The notes: generated from the sequence alone by a model not told the origin. Positions 1 through 10,115 are shown, counted from the first letter of the stretch. The stretch: 64,000 bases of DNA from Bizionia myxarmorum (GCF_008086205.1 NZ_VSKK01000004.1:124001-188000); one strand, 5' to 3'. A program made the numbers and translations.

Positions 1-1557
1 TGATGTTCCTAATAAATTACTGTCAAAATCTGGAATTCCCGTACTCGTGTTTAGCGAATTATTTGAATCATAAAAATCCTGAAAATCATTCGTTTCATCA
101 ATGGTCAATCGGTCGCCAACAGAATTTAGTCTATTCGTTCCAATTAAAATTTGCGGTTTTATAAACTGACGCATTTTCCATTTACTGCCCAAGGGAATTA
201 AATTCGTGAAATAATTGGCCGTAAAGGAATAGGTTGTTTGTTCCAGTTTAGATTCATTTAAAAACGTACCATACTCCATACTCGCACTAAAATAACCCCA
301 TTTATAATAATTTCCGTGGGCCATTTTTGCTCCTAAATACAATCTGTTTCGCTTATTTTTATATTGATTACCAGCAGTAACGGCAAAAATATTACCAATA
401 GGCACGTTTTCAGTTACACCATCTCTAAAAATATAGGTGTCTTCAATAAACTGTCTAGATGAAATTCCAATACTTCCTAAATAAAAAGTTTCATTTGAAA
501 AATAGCCAATACTATCAAATTCAACGGCAGGTTTTTCCCTATAATTTATATTTAATAAGCGCCCAGCAGTAATGATATTGGTCGTTCGTTCGCGTTCAGA
601 TTCTCCTTTGAAGAGTTGCAAAGAAAAACCAGCCCAAACATCTTGCGACTGATATTTAAAATCTTGGGCAAATAAATCATCATTAGAGTCTGGTAGCCAT
701 TTCTGCATAATTTGTTCATCTACATAAAACCCCCCAGCCCACTTGGCATAAGCCGAATAAAAAGGTCTTTCTAAATCCAAATATTTACGCTTATAGCCGT
801 CCAAATCTGTTGTATATCCAACAGCTGTACTTATATAAGTGTTTTGAAAGTTAGGCATGGAATACAGTACATCATAAGCTGTTTTACCGTCGTCAAACCG
901 ATTCTCAAAACTTACTTTAACTTGATGCCCTAGTCCTAAATAATTATAATCCCGAAGTTTTAATTTCATTTTTGATTTAGAGAGGGAACCCGTTGGAACC
1001 AAACTCCAAGAATCCAAGGTAGTAATGTAAACATCCACAGAATCCGGACTTCCAGCCACGGCTTTTGTTTCAATTTTCACATCCCGAATAAATTTCTGAT
1101 CCCGAATTAATCGTTCAGATTCTATAACTAAAAGACTGTCTAAAGGTTTATTCTTTTTGAAAATTAAAAAGTTTTTAATGGCAAAATCCTTCGACTTTAA
1201 ATGTGCTTTATTTCCGGCTTTCTCAAACCAGTTATTAGCAACTTCCGTCGTATCTGTAAGCGAATAGCCAAAAGGATCATGACTATCTATATGTATTTGT
1301 CTAATAATTTTTCCTTCAACCTGACTGTAATTTTGTTTTAAAGTCGGATTCGTTCGGTTAACAGTTTTCTTTTTCTTCTTAAAAATTAAACGATGCAAGA
1401 ATTTGGTGGATTTTGATTTTCCCGAAAAATCCTCAATCTTTTTGTAAACTTCAGGTGTTGAATCGTTTTTTTGTTCCCGAACTTGCGAAAAACTAAAGTT
1501 GAAAAAGCTAAAAAATAGAATGACGAAAATTTTATTTATGTTCAAAAACTTTTTCAT
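1..1557 (-). CDS. Outer-membrane beta-barrel protein with POTRA-like N-terminus (3' end beyond window)
   Basis: The frame is open from an ATG at 1557 down to base 1, giving 519 codons with no stop, so the C-terminus lies outside the window. The first 24 residues form a signal peptide (hydrophobic FVILFFSFFNFSFSQ). A basic linker follows. The next stretch (VEGKIIRQIHIDSHDPFG, then ESERLIRDQKFIRDVKI) resembles a POTRA repeat as found before Omp85-type barrels. The rest alternates polar and aromatic residues as in outer-membrane beta strands (for example YSMPNFQNTYISTAVGY and RNRLYLGAKMAHGNYYKWGY). I infer an outer-membrane assembly or transport barrel; the substrate is unknown. It is divergent from the gene at 1811, and the 250-base gap should hold both promoters. 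Confidence 0.72.
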   Translation of the reverse strand, partial: MKKFLNINKIFVILFFSFFNFSFSQVREQKNDSTPEVYKKIEDFSGKSKSTKFLHRLIFKKKKKTVNRTNPTLKQNYSQVEGKIIRQIHIDSHDPFGYSLTDTTEVANNWFEKAGNKAHLKSKDFAIKNFLIFKKNKPLDSLLVIESERLIRDQKFIRDVKIETKAVAGSPDSVDVYITTLDSWSLVPTGSLSKSKMKLKLRDYNYLGLGHQVKVSFENRFDDGKTAYDVLYSMPNFQNTYISTAVGYTTDLDGYKRKYLDLERPFYSAYAKWAGGFYVDEQIMQKWLPDSNDDLFAQDFKYQSQDVWAGFSLQLFKGESERERTTNIITAGRLLNINYREKPAVEFDSIGYFSNETFYLGSIGISSRQFIEDTYIFRDGVTENVPIGNIFAVTAGNQYKNKRNRLYLGAKMAHGNYYKWGYFSASMEYGTFLNESKLEQTTYSFTANYFTNLIPLGSKWKMRQFIKPQILIGTNRLNSVGDRLTIDETNDFQDFYDSNNSLNTSTGIPDFDSNLLGTS

Positions 1558-1752
1558 TCCTGGTGATTTTGAAGCTAGATATTAAGGGTTTTTTCGGAGT
1601 CTAAAATCAAGAAGCGACCTTAAATATTTGAAAAACTTCATTGTTTTTAGTCGGCAAATATATGCCTTTCTTTTGGAAATACAACAGGACTTAATACCCG
1701 CCAAAATGAAAATAAGCATTCTTAAATTAATTAGTATTTATGATTTTAGTCG

Positions 1753-1760
1753 TATTTTTG
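1753..1760 (+). promoter_or_regulatory. Bacteroidota -7 box TATTTTTG
   Basis: Matches the TAnnTTTG consensus of the primary sigma factor in this phylum and lies about 50 bases before the ATG at 1811. No clear TTG box is seen around -33. Confidence 0.5.
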
Positions 1761-1810
1761 TAGTGCTTAAAATCGGAATCCTTTTTTCTTATTACCCATA
1801 AATTATTTAT

Positions 1811-3139
1811 ATGATATTTACTATTATTGACGTTGAAACATCGGGTAGCGGCAACAAAATTACTGAAATTTCAATCTTCAAATATGATGGAACTCAAGTG
1901 GTTGATGAATTTACATCTTTAGTAAATCCGCAAGCCTTGATCCCAGATTATATAACAGCTTTAACGGGTATCGATAATTTAATGGTTGCCAACGCGCCAA
2001 CATTTGAAGAAGTGGCTCAAGACATCCTGAAAATTACGGAAAACACCGTTTTTGTAGCACATAATGTGAATTTCGATTATAACGTAATTAGAAATGAGTT
2101 CAAAACATTAGATTTAGATTTCAACCGAAAAAAACTTTGCACGGTTAGACTTTCTAGAAAACTTATTCCGGGTCATCCCTCCTACAGTTTAGGGAAGCTT
2201 TGTAAAACGTTAGATATTAATATTTCCGCCAGACACCGCGCAAGAGGTGATGCTGAAGCAACGGTTATTTTGTTTGAAATGCTTCTAGAAAGTGAAAATG
2301 CCCCACAGGTATTTGCCGAATTTTTAAATAAATCTTCGCGAGAATCAACCCTTCCATCTCATTTACCCACAGCTGTTTTTAATAACATTCCGAATGCTGC
2401 AGGAATTTATTATTTTAAGGACAAATTGGGTAAAATTATTTACGTTGGTAAAGCCATCGATTTAAAAAAACGGGTGTTAAGTCACTTTTACAGTAAAGCT
2501 CAAAAATCTTTGGATATGTGTCGGGAAACCAGAGATATCGATTTTGAACTATCAGGAAGCGAATTGATAGCCTTATTAATGGAGGATATTGCTATTAAAA
2601 ATCACTATCCCAAATTTAACCAACAGGCCAAACGAAAGCCTAAAAGTTTCGGTGTTTTTAGTTACCAGGACCGAAGTGGCATTATGCATTTAGCTTACAA
2701 TCCCATTAAATCCAGTCCTAATCCCATCATTATTTTTCATAGTATTCAAGAATGCAGATCGTTTTTGGAACAACTCTGCATGAAATATACTTTATGTCCA
2801 AAATACTGTCATTTACAAGAAGGCGTAAGTCAATGCAGCCATTACAATATTAAAACCTGTAAAGGTATTTGCATTAATGAGGAAGCTGTTTCAGACTACA
2901 ATGCACGTGTTTTATTGGCTATTAAAGAAATCACAACCAATCAAGAATCCAAAGTTATTAGTAAAAAAGGGCGCACGCAAGATGAAGATGGCTTTGTATT
3001 AATTAAAGAAGGCAAATATGCGGGTTATGGTTTTATTCAGCATGAAGAACAAGTAAATTCCATAGACGAGTTGGATAATTTTTTAATTCCTCAAGAAGAT
3101 AATATCGATATTCAGAAAATTTTACGACTTCACACGTAA
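1811..3139 (+). CDS. DEDDh 3'-5' exonuclease fused to GIY-YIG (UvrC/Cho-like) nuclease
   Basis: Two nuclease domains in 442 residues. Residues 1-160 are a DnaQ/Pol III epsilon-type exonuclease with the DEDDh set visible: Asp7 and Glu9 (IDVETSG), Asp89 (HNVNFDY), and His142 with Asp147 (RHRARGDAEA). Residues about 192-270 are a GIY-YIG domain (AAGIYYF, then IIYVGKA and a conserved Arg in KKRVLSHF), as in the N-terminal half of UvrC and in Cho. The C-terminal 170 residues carry several cysteines (CMKYTLCPKYCHL, CSHYNIKTCKGIC) and lack UvrC's second endonuclease half. Known relatives of this fusion are annotated as exonuclease/UvrC-like repair proteins. I infer a role in DNA repair or damage-dependent incision. 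It is a single gene with its own promoter. Confidence 0.87.
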   Translation: MIFTIIDVETSGSGNKITEISIFKYDGTQVVDEFTSLVNPQALIPDYITALTGIDNLMVANAPTFEEVAQDILKITENTVFVAHNVNFDYNVIRNEFKTLDLDFNRKKLCTVRLSRKLIPGHPSYSLGKLCKTLDINISARHRARGDAEATVILFEMLLESENAPQVFAEFLNKSSRESTLPSHLPTAVFNNIPNAAGIYYFKDKLGKIIYVGKAIDLKKRVLSHFYSKAQKSLDMCRETRDIDFELSGSELIALLMEDIAIKNHYPKFNQQAKRKPKSFGVFSYQDRSGIMHLAYNPIKSSPNPIIIFHSIQECRSFLEQLCMKYTLCPKYCHLQEGVSQCSHYNIKTCKGICINEEAVSDYNARVLLAIKEITTNQESKVISKKGRTQDEDGFVLIKEGKYAGYGFIQHEEQVNSIDELDNFLIPQEDNIDIQKILRLHT

Positions 3140-3346
3140 AACCCATTTTTAAATCATAATGAATATTAGTGTAGCTTTAAAACTTTTGAGTTTTCATTTC
3201 TAGAACCGAAAATCATTTACGCTAAAAATAAAATTAATAGCATTCATTTGTAAATGAAACTTTAAAGAACTTCACTTCATAAAGCGTCACATTATTTCTT
3301 TTATTAAAATAAACAGAAATTCTGCGTTCAATTAAACCGTTTAATT

Positions 3347-5155
3347 ATGAAAAATGAAGGTTTAGCCATCATCGGATCTGGTGCAACAGCCATTTATTGT
3401 TTAAAACATATTTTAGATAATTCAGCCACATTACTGAATCAGTTTCAGCATATTTCTATTTTTGAAAAAAGCAAAAATATAGGATACGGCATGCCTTACA
3501 ACCCCGCTACAACCGACTATTATAATTTAGCAAATATCTCTTCGGAAGAAATACCGCTTTTAAATCAGTCCTTCGCTGATTGGCTTCGCGACCAAAGCAA
3601 AAAAGATTTAAAAAAATGGCATATTACGAAGTTCCCTATAGACGATTCTGAAGTATATAGTCGTATTGCTTTAGGCGCTTATTTTCATGAACAATTTTGT
3701 CTTTTATTGGAACAGCTTAAAACTGCTGGTTTTAGTATAGAAGCTTTCTCAAATCATGAAGTTTTGGATATTGAAGTTAAAGAGAAAAATAAAATACAGC
3801 TTATTCTTAAGAATGAAACTTATCATTTTTCCAGAGTTGTAATTGCCACGGGACATAATTTCACGCATCAAGACAAACCAAAGTCAGGCTATTATTCAAC
3901 GCCTTGGCCCATTGAAAAAATAATTCCTAAAAAGGATGCATTTTATAATTTCGAAATCGGCCTTTTAGGAGCCTCTTTAAGTGCTTTTGATGTAGTTTCA
4001 TCATTATCTCATCGTCATGGAGCATTCAGTGAAAGCGAAAATGGATTAGAATTTAAACTGCATGAAAAAGCCAAAAACTTTAAAATCACCTTGCATTCTG
4101 CTGAAGGTTGGCTGCCACATTTACAATATGAACAAGAGGAACCCTTTCGTGAAATATACCGACATACAACGCGTGAGGAACTATTTTTACTTGTAGATAA
4201 AAATGGATTTTTAAGAATTGACGATTTTTTTAATGCCATCTGTAAACCGGCTTTAAAAACCGCTTTTAAAAAAGACGCGAATAGTAAAATGGCCAAATTG
4301 CTAGCGAAATCTGCATTTACCTTTAAAAATTTCATAGATATCATGGCCGAAAATCATGAGTATGTAGATTCTTTTGAAGGCATGAAAAAAGAAATGGTTC
4401 AAGCTACAGATTCCGTGGAAAATGATAATCCCATTCATTGGATGGAAACTTTGGACGATTTAATGTACTGCCTAAATTTCCATGCGGAAATGATGCCTGC
4501 CGAAGATCATCTGTTTTTTAAAAAAGAAGTAAAGTCATTTTTAATGAGTGTTATTGCAGCGTTGCCCTTAAGTTCTGCAAAAATTCTTCTGGCACTTTAT
4601 GATGCTGAAGTCATAGATTTAATTGATGGGAAAGTTGAAGTTATGAAGGATGCCAATGTAACAAATCAAACACAAATTGAAATTTCAGATCCGGACGGAA
4701 CAACCACCAAAAAAAACTACACATTATTTATAAACTGTTCTGGTAACGATCAAATTAATGTGGATAATTACCCATTTCAATCGCTTGTAAAATCGGGATT
4801 GGTTAGGAAAGCGCGCGCTAAATTTGAAGCTGGAAAAAACCTTTCTGAATTAAATAATACATTCGACACCTCTGATGTTTGGCAAAATGAGAATCACTTA
4901 TTTTTAGATATTGGCGGAATAGATGTGGATAGCGCCTATCATATTATTGGAGAAAAAAATACTATTTCGCCACATATTCACGATTTAGCTTTTACACATA
5001 CACATGGTTGCCGTCCTTACTCTTACGGATTGCAAGCATGTCACGCTACAAGTGCTATTATGGTTAATTCTTGGTTGAATTTGAAAAATGATTCTAAAAA
5101 ACCAAAATCTATTGATGTGGTTTCCAAAATATATGCTCAAGATAGCGATTTGTAA
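3347..5155 (+). CDS. FAD/NAD(P)-binding protein
   Basis: A 602-residue cytoplasmic protein with no signal peptide. The N-terminus has a dinucleotide-binding Rossmann fingerprint (AIIGSGATAIYCLKHIL), an acidic residue ending the second strand (IFEKS), and a second conserved VVIATGHN segment near residue 165, as in the FAD-NAD(P)-binding family. A later GLLGASLSAFD looks like a second nucleotide-binding loop. Near the end, HTHGCRPYSYGLQACHATSA ends the flavin domain. The substrate is unknown. It stands alone, with over 150 bases on each side, and precedes catalase in the same direction. An oxidoreductase role is inferred from the fold only. Confidence 0.75.
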   Translation: MKNEGLAIIGSGATAIYCLKHILDNSATLLNQFQHISIFEKSKNIGYGMPYNPATTDYYNLANISSEEIPLLNQSFADWLRDQSKKDLKKWHITKFPIDDSEVYSRIALGAYFHEQFCLLLEQLKTAGFSIEAFSNHEVLDIEVKEKNKIQLILKNETYHFSRVVIATGHNFTHQDKPKSGYYSTPWPIEKIIPKKDAFYNFEIGLLGASLSAFDVVSSLSHRHGAFSESENGLEFKLHEKAKNFKITLHSAEGWLPHLQYEQEEPFREIYRHTTREELFLLVDKNGFLRIDDFFNAICKPALKTAFKKDANSKMAKLLAKSAFTFKNFIDIMAENHEYVDSFEGMKKEMVQATDSVENDNPIHWMETLDDLMYCLNFHAEMMPAEDHLFFKKEVKSFLMSVIAALPLSSAKILLALYDAEVIDLIDGKVEVMKDANVTNQTQIEISDPDGTTTKKNYTLFINCSGNDQINVDNYPFQSLVKSGLVRKARAKFEAGKNLSELNNTFDTSDVWQNENHLFLDIGGIDVDSAYHIIGEKNTISPHIHDLAFTHTHGCRPYSYGLQACHATSAIMVNSWLNLKNDSKKPKSIDVVSKIYAQDSDL

Positions 5156-5308
5156 AACTCAAATATTTTCAAAAATACTTTCTGAAAATTTCTACAATCT
5201 TCTTATTTAAGCCACAAATAATTTCATTTGAGTTAATTGAAATACCTGAATATTAATATTTTAGAACTCCATTTAAAAATGGGATTTTAATTTTAAAATA
5301 GTAATACC

Positions 5309-7441
5309 ATGGCCAAAAAGAACAAAATAGAGAATCAGAAAACTAAAGATTTAAAGCAATTTGAAACAGATGCTTCGGGAAAAGTAATGACCACCAACCA
5401 AGGATTAAAGGTGAATGACACCAATAATTCCCTAAAGTCTGGCGAAAGAGGGTCTACTTTATTAGAGGATTTTTTACTTCGCGAAAAGATAACGCATTTT
5501 GATCATGAACGTATTCCAGAACGCATTGTTCATGCTAGAGGAAGTGGTGCTCATGGCCATTTTGAATTATATAAAAGCATTCCAGAATACAGTAAAGCAG
5601 GAATTTTTAATGATACCGAACGTAAAACACCTGTATTTGTAAGGTTTTCTACGGTGGCAGGATCTAAAGGTTCACCAGATTTGGCACGAGATGTTCGCGG
5701 ATTTGCTGTAAAAATGTATACAGAAGAAGGAACTTGGGATTTAGTTGGCAACAACATGCCTATTTTCTTTATTCAAGATGCTATGAAATTTCCAGATTTA
5801 GTACATTCTGTAAAACCAGAACCACATAGAGAAATTCCCCAAGCGGCTTCTGCCCATGATACTTTTTATGATTTTGTTTCCCATGCCACGGAAACACTTC
5901 ACAATCAAATTTGGGCCATGAGTGATCGCGCCATTCCGCGTAGTTTACGTATGATGGAAGGTTTTGGAATTCATACATTTCGTTTAATTAATGACAAAAA
6001 CGAATCGCATTTTGTAAAATTTCATTGGAAACCAAAATTAGGGGTGCATTCCGTTACTTGGGATGAAGCCGTTAAAATTAATGGCGCAGATTCGGATTTT
6101 CATAGACGTGATTTATGGGATGCCATCGATTCTGGACATTTTCCAGAATGGGAATTAGGCATTCAAGTAGTTGCCCAAGAAGATGAGCATAAATTCGAAT
6201 TTGATTTATTAGATCCTACCAAACTGATTCCCGAAGAAATGGTGCCCGTTCAAATTATTGGGAAAATGCAATTAAATAGAAATCCGGAAAACTTTTTTGC
6301 TGAAACGGAACAAGTAGCTTTCCTTCCTGGTCATATAGTTCCTGGTATTGATTTCACCAATGATCCCCTGCTTCAAGGTCGCTTATTTTCTTATAGAGAT
6401 ACGCAATTATCACGTTTGGGAAGTCCAAATTTTCATCAAATTCCTATAAACAGACCTATTGGCGAAGTCCATAACAATCAACGCGACGGACATATGCAAA
6501 TGGATATCCCAAAAGGCCAAACAGCTTATTTTCCAAATACACTTGGTGGCGGTTGTCCGCATTTAGCTAAAATGGCGGAAGGCGCTTTTCATTCGTATGA
6601 AGAGCGTATTGATGCCAAAAAAATAAGAACGCGAAGTGAAAGTTTTAGTGATCATTTTTCGCAACCAGCTTTATTTTATAGAAGTCTGGCTAGTTGGGAA
6701 AAGCAGCATGTGACGGAAGCTTATATTTTTGAACTTGGCAAATGCACTCAAAAACGTATTAAAGAACGCATGCTTTGGCTCATTGCACAAATTGACACGG
6801 ATTTAGCTAAAAATGTATCCAAAGGTTTGGGTTTAAAGATTCCTAAAGAAATTGATCAACCCATCAATCAAGCTATTGGTGCTGATGCGGATGTTAAGAA
6901 TCACCAACCACCAAAAAAGAAAAATTATTTAGACAGCGATCCGGCATTAAGTCAAGCTAACACAAAATTTGATAGTATTGAAACACGCCAAATTGCCGTT
7001 TTAGTAGCAGATGGCTTTTCTATGAGCGATTTTAGTGCAAAGAAAAAAGCTTTGGAAAAAGAAGGGGCTATGTTGAAACTTATTGCGCCTCATGGCGGAA
7101 TGGTCGTTAGTGATGATAATACAGAGCACGAAGTTGATGCCGCCATTATGACAACGGAAAGCGTCTTGTTTGATGCTGTTTATATTCCGGGTGGTAAAAA
7201 ATCCATGCAAGGGCTTATGAAAGAATCCAAATTTAAGAAATTTATAAATGAAGCTTTTAAACATTGTAAAACCATTGCAGCCGATCATGAAGGCGAAGAG
7301 TTATTAGACAAAACTTTTGTTGCAAACTATAATGATGATAAAGCTATTTTAATAAATGAGAAACCTGCCACGCTGATTAAATCTATTGCCCAACATAGAA
7401 ATTGGGACAGAATGCAAATTGCGGCGCAAGTGCCGGCTTAA
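5309..7441 (+). CDS. katE: Catalase, large-subunit HPII (KatE) type
   Basis: Decomposes hydrogen peroxide with a b- or d-type heme. At 710 residues it belongs to the large-subunit clade. Catalytic residues are visible: His75 in IVHARGSGAHG, Asn148 in GNNMPIFFIQDA, and the proximal heme Tyr in RLFSYRDTQLSRLGSPNF. The C-terminal part (from about residue 565, RQIAVLVADGFSMSDF onward) is the flavodoxin/DJ-1-like domain of HPII enzymes. It lacks the usual nucleophilic cysteine of active DJ-1/PfpI proteins (IAADHEGEELL stands in that place), as is normal for HPII. The N-terminus is lysine-rich with no signal peptide. A strong hairpin terminator follows. Confidence 0.95.
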   Translation: MAKKNKIENQKTKDLKQFETDASGKVMTTNQGLKVNDTNNSLKSGERGSTLLEDFLLREKITHFDHERIPERIVHARGSGAHGHFELYKSIPEYSKAGIFNDTERKTPVFVRFSTVAGSKGSPDLARDVRGFAVKMYTEEGTWDLVGNNMPIFFIQDAMKFPDLVHSVKPEPHREIPQAASAHDTFYDFVSHATETLHNQIWAMSDRAIPRSLRMMEGFGIHTFRLINDKNESHFVKFHWKPKLGVHSVTWDEAVKINGADSDFHRRDLWDAIDSGHFPEWELGIQVVAQEDEHKFEFDLLDPTKLIPEEMVPVQIIGKMQLNRNPENFFAETEQVAFLPGHIVPGIDFTNDPLLQGRLFSYRDTQLSRLGSPNFHQIPINRPIGEVHNNQRDGHMQMDIPKGQTAYFPNTLGGGCPHLAKMAEGAFHSYEERIDAKKIRTRSESFSDHFSQPALFYRSLASWEKQHVTEAYIFELGKCTQKRIKERMLWLIAQIDTDLAKNVSKGLGLKIPKEIDQPINQAIGADADVKNHQPPKKKNYLDSDPALSQANTKFDSIETRQIAVLVADGFSMSDFSAKKKALEKEGAMLKLIAPHGGMVVSDDNTEHEVDAAIMTTESVLFDAVYIPGGKKSMQGLMKESKFKKFINEAFKHCKTIAADHEGEELLDKTFVANYNDDKAILINEKPATLIKSIAQHRNWDRMQIAAQVPA

Positions 7442-7493
7442 TTTTAGGTTGGAATTCGCAAAGGAATTGAGTTAATAAAAAAGTGAAAAATGC

Positions 7494-7533
7494 AAAAAAA
7501 GGCAAGCCTAGAAATTGTGGCTTGCCTTTTTAT
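7494..7533. terminator. Bidirectional intrinsic terminator after katE and mlaD
   Basis: Stem GGCAAGCC (7501-7508) with GGCTTGCC (7519-7526), extended by an A-run on the left and a T-run on the right. It lies between convergent genes and can stop both. Confidence 0.85.
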
Positions 7534-7585
7534 TTTATTCGAAACTGAGAAAATTCATTCGATATTAACCGTAATAAATTTCATG

Positions 7586-8575
7586 TTATCCATTATTTTC
7601 AGCTTCTTTCTTTTTTTGTTTCTCCTGTTTTCTGAAATACCCACGGAAGAAGAAATTATGCTTTAAAGCCTCCATGTTTTCATTTAATTTCTCTGCCGCT
7701 TCTTTAATATTAATCATCGTAGAATCGATATTCTTCACTAAACCTTCATCTTGGGTAATATGATTTAAAGCACCTTTCCCAGATTTCATTTCCAAAATAT
7801 AGTCATCAAGGTTTTTAGTTACAGCATTAATATGATCACTGGATTTTTCAAGATTCCCAAACACTTTCTCTATTTGATTTTTTGAAACCGTATCACTTAA
7901 AAGAAGAGCTGCTGCACTTTCATCATAATCTATTTTAGAAATAATAGTGTTTATTTCATTTATGGCTGCGGTGGCACCGGAAGTCATTTTTCGTAATTCT
8001 TCAGCAGATTGTTTGATATCTTTCGCCATGATACTATCACTAACCAAAGCACCCAATGTGCCTTTTCCCTCTACTATTTGATTCGTTATTTTTAACAAAT
8101 CGGCAGATAATAAGGCTGCGTTTTCATTGGTTTTATTCAGTGTTTCCAACATTTCCTCCGTACTTGCTTTCTTTGAAATTTGAATCGTATCACCTGTAAC
8201 AACTTGTCGCGAAGTCACATCTTTTCCTGGGACAATATTGACAACCATGCTGCCTACCAATCCGTCTGAACTAATAGAAGCAATAGCATCTTTTTTGATA
8301 AATTGCGAAATTTTCTCCTCCACAATCATTTGGACGGTAATATTACCTTCATTTACCATTTCTATCATACTTACCGTACCAATGTTGACGCCAGAATACC
8401 GCACATTATTACCCAGCGTCAAACCATTTACATTTGAAAACGTGGCATAAATTTCAATGTTTTTACTAAACATTTGTTGCTTGCTTCCTATAAAATAAAG
8501 GGCTACGATTAGTATAATTGTGCCAACGACTACAAAAACGCCGACTTTTACTTTTTGTGAATTTGATTTTCCCAT
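7586..8575 (-). CDS. mlaD: MlaD/MCE-family lipid-binding protein
   Basis: Periplasmic substrate-binding subunit of an Mla-type phospholipid ABC transporter, anchored by one N-terminal membrane helix (VGVFVVVGTIILIVALYFIG). One MCE domain follows (about residues 38-115, with VNGLTLGNNVRYSGVNIGTV). After it comes a long helical region with repeated Asn/Lys/Glu heptad-like stretches (to residue 310) and a Lys-rich tail. I place the start at 8575 (MGKSNSQKV), 4 bases after the stop of the ATPase gene. An in-frame ATG at 8650 would overlap the ATPase gene by 71 bases and add a non-helical leader before the membrane anchor. Third gene of an mlaE-mlaF-mlaD operon. Confidence 0.9.
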   Translation of the reverse strand: MGKSNSQKVKVGVFVVVGTIILIVALYFIGSKQQMFSKNIEIYATFSNVNGLTLGNNVRYSGVNIGTVSMIEMVNEGNITVQMIVEEKISQFIKKDAIASISSDGLVGSMVVNIVPGKDVTSRQVVTGDTIQISKKASTEEMLETLNKTNENAALLSADLLKITNQIVEGKGTLGALVSDSIMAKDIKQSAEELRKMTSGATAAINEINTIISKIDYDESAAALLLSDTVSKNQIEKVFGNLEKSSDHINAVTKNLDDYILEMKSGKGALNHITQDEGLVKNIDSTMINIKEAAEKLNENMEALKHNFFFRGYFRKQEKQKKKEAENNG

Positions 8576-8579
8576 AATT

Positions 8580-9332
8580 TTAATTTTTAAAGAAGGCTTG
8601 TACTTGCTCATCTTTCGAATTTGATAGTTCTTCAAAAGTACCTTCGGCATAATTAATTCCGTCCACCAATAAAATCATGCGGTTTGAAATTACCCGAGCA
8701 CAATCCACATCGTGCGTAATAATGATAGAAGAGGTATTATAAGTTTCTTGAATAGTACGCATTAATTGTATAATCTCTTTAGCTGTAATAGGATCCAAAC
8801 CCGTTGTTGGCTCATCATACATAATTATTTTAGGTTTCAAAATTAAGGCTCTTGCCATAGCTACCCGACGTTGCATTCCACCAGAAAGTTCAGAAGGCAT
8901 TAAATCTATTGTATCTAATAATCCTACATTTTCTAAAGCTTCTTTAACTGAAAATTCCGTGCCTTGAAAATCTTCAACTTTATCTTTATGTCGTCTTAAC
9001 GGAAATTCTAAATTTTCCCGAACTGTCATAGAATCATAAAGCGCGCTTCCTTGAAATAGAAAACCAATTTCCGTCCGCAATAAGTCCAGCTCTGTTTGAC
9101 CCATAGTCGTGATATCCTGGTTTTTTATAGTGATACTTCCGCTATCTGGCTGGATTAAGCCCACAAGACATTTAACCATCACCGATTTTCCAGAACCTGA
9201 TTTACCCATGATGACCAAGTTTTCGCCTTCATAAAGTTTCAGATTGAAACCTTTGAGCACGTCATTATCTCCAAAACTCTTTTTAAGGTTTTTTATCTCC
9301 AGTACAGGTTTTATGTTTTTTTTAGATTCCAT
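8580..9332 (-). CDS. mlaF: Mla-type ABC transporter ATP-binding protein
   Basis: Cytoplasmic ATPase of the phospholipid transporter, 250 residues. Visible motifs are Walker A GKSGSGKS, Q-loop LFQGSALYDSMTV, signature LSGGMQRRVAMARAL, Walker B IIMYDEPTTGLD and the switch His in IIITHD. The start ATG directly follows the TAA stop of mlaE with no gap, which implies tight translational coupling. The QGSALYDSMTV segment after the Q-loop is characteristic of MlaF/Ttg2A ATPases. Confidence 0.95.
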   Translation of the reverse strand: MESKKNIKPVLEIKNLKKSFGDNDVLKGFNLKLYEGENLVIMGKSGSGKSVMVKCLVGLIQPDSGSITIKNQDITTMGQTELDLLRTEIGFLFQGSALYDSMTVRENLEFPLRRHKDKVEDFQGTEFSVKEALENVGLLDTIDLMPSELSGGMQRRVAMARALILKPKIIMYDEPTTGLDPITAKEIIQLMRTIQETYNTSSIIITHDVDCARVISNRMILLVDGINYAEGTFEELSNSKDEQVQAFFKN

Positions 9333-10115
9333 TTATATGTCAAAAAATATATCAGTTACAAAAACGGCGATAAAGTCAATTATAAACAAGAGCATCGAGA
9401 TATAAACTACTGCGGAATTAGATGCCTCTCCTACGCCTACCGTTCCTTTAGAGCAATTATACCCTTTATAACAACCAACAATGCCAATAGCGAAGCCAAA
9501 GAAAACCGATTTCACGGTTGCGGGAAGGATATCACTAAAACTTAAAGCATCAAAAACCTGATTGAAATACAATAAAAAAGAAACATCGCCTTTAAGATTC
9601 TCAATAATAGCCGAACCTAACAGCGCAATAGCATCACCCATAATAATCAATAAAGGCAACATTAAAGTTGTGGCGACCACACGCGTCACCACCAAAAATT
9701 TAAAAGGATTGGTACCAGAAACTTCCATGGCATCAATTTGTTCTGTAACGCGCATAGAACCTAGTTCCGCACCGATTCCAGAACCTATGCGTCCAGCACA
9801 GATAAGCGCTATTATAACAGGGCCAATTTCCCGAACAATAGATAAACTCACCATGGAAGCCATCCAAGACTGCGCACCAAACTCCATTAAAGTGGGCCTT
9901 GACTGTAACGTGAACACAAGGCCTAAAATAAATCCAGTAACACTCACCAATAATAAAGAACGGTTACCCATATTGTAACATTGGCGGATCAATTCCTTAA
10001 ACTCAAAAGGCGGACTGAAAACTTCACGAAAAAACCGGCCAGCAAATAAAGTCATGTCGCCTATTTCAGCAAAGAATGATTTGGTTTTGGTTAAGATGCC
10101 GTTTTCTTTAGTCAT
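9333..10115 (-). CDS. mlaE: MlaE-type ABC transporter permease
   Basis: Inner-membrane permease of the Mla phospholipid pathway, 260 residues, the family's usual length. The conserved family core is clear: SIVREIGPVIIALICAGRIG, then GAELGSMRVTEQIDAMEV. Several hydrophobic helices follow, ending in VVYISMLLFIIDFIAVFVTD. It is the first gene of the operon. Its stop touches the ATPase start. This arrangement (E, F, D) without mlaC, mlaB or mlaA nearby is common in Bacteroidota. Confidence 0.93.
   Translation of the reverse strand: MTKENGILTKTKSFFAEIGDMTLFAGRFFREVFSPPFEFKELIRQCYNMGNRSLLLVSVTGFILGLVFTLQSRPTLMEFGAQSWMASMVSLSIVREIGPVIIALICAGRIGSGIGAELGSMRVTEQIDAMEVSGTNPFKFLVVTRVVATTLMLPLLIIMGDAIALLGSAIIENLKGDVSFLLYFNQVFDALSFSDILPATVKSVFFGFAIGIVGCYKGYNCSKGTVGVGEASNSAVVYISMLLFIIDFIAVFVTDIFFDI

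Noticed and set aside
8576-8650. Longer MlaD start at 8650
   Set aside because: It would overlap mlaF by 71 bases and put non-membrane residues before the anchor helix; ATG 8575 fits better.
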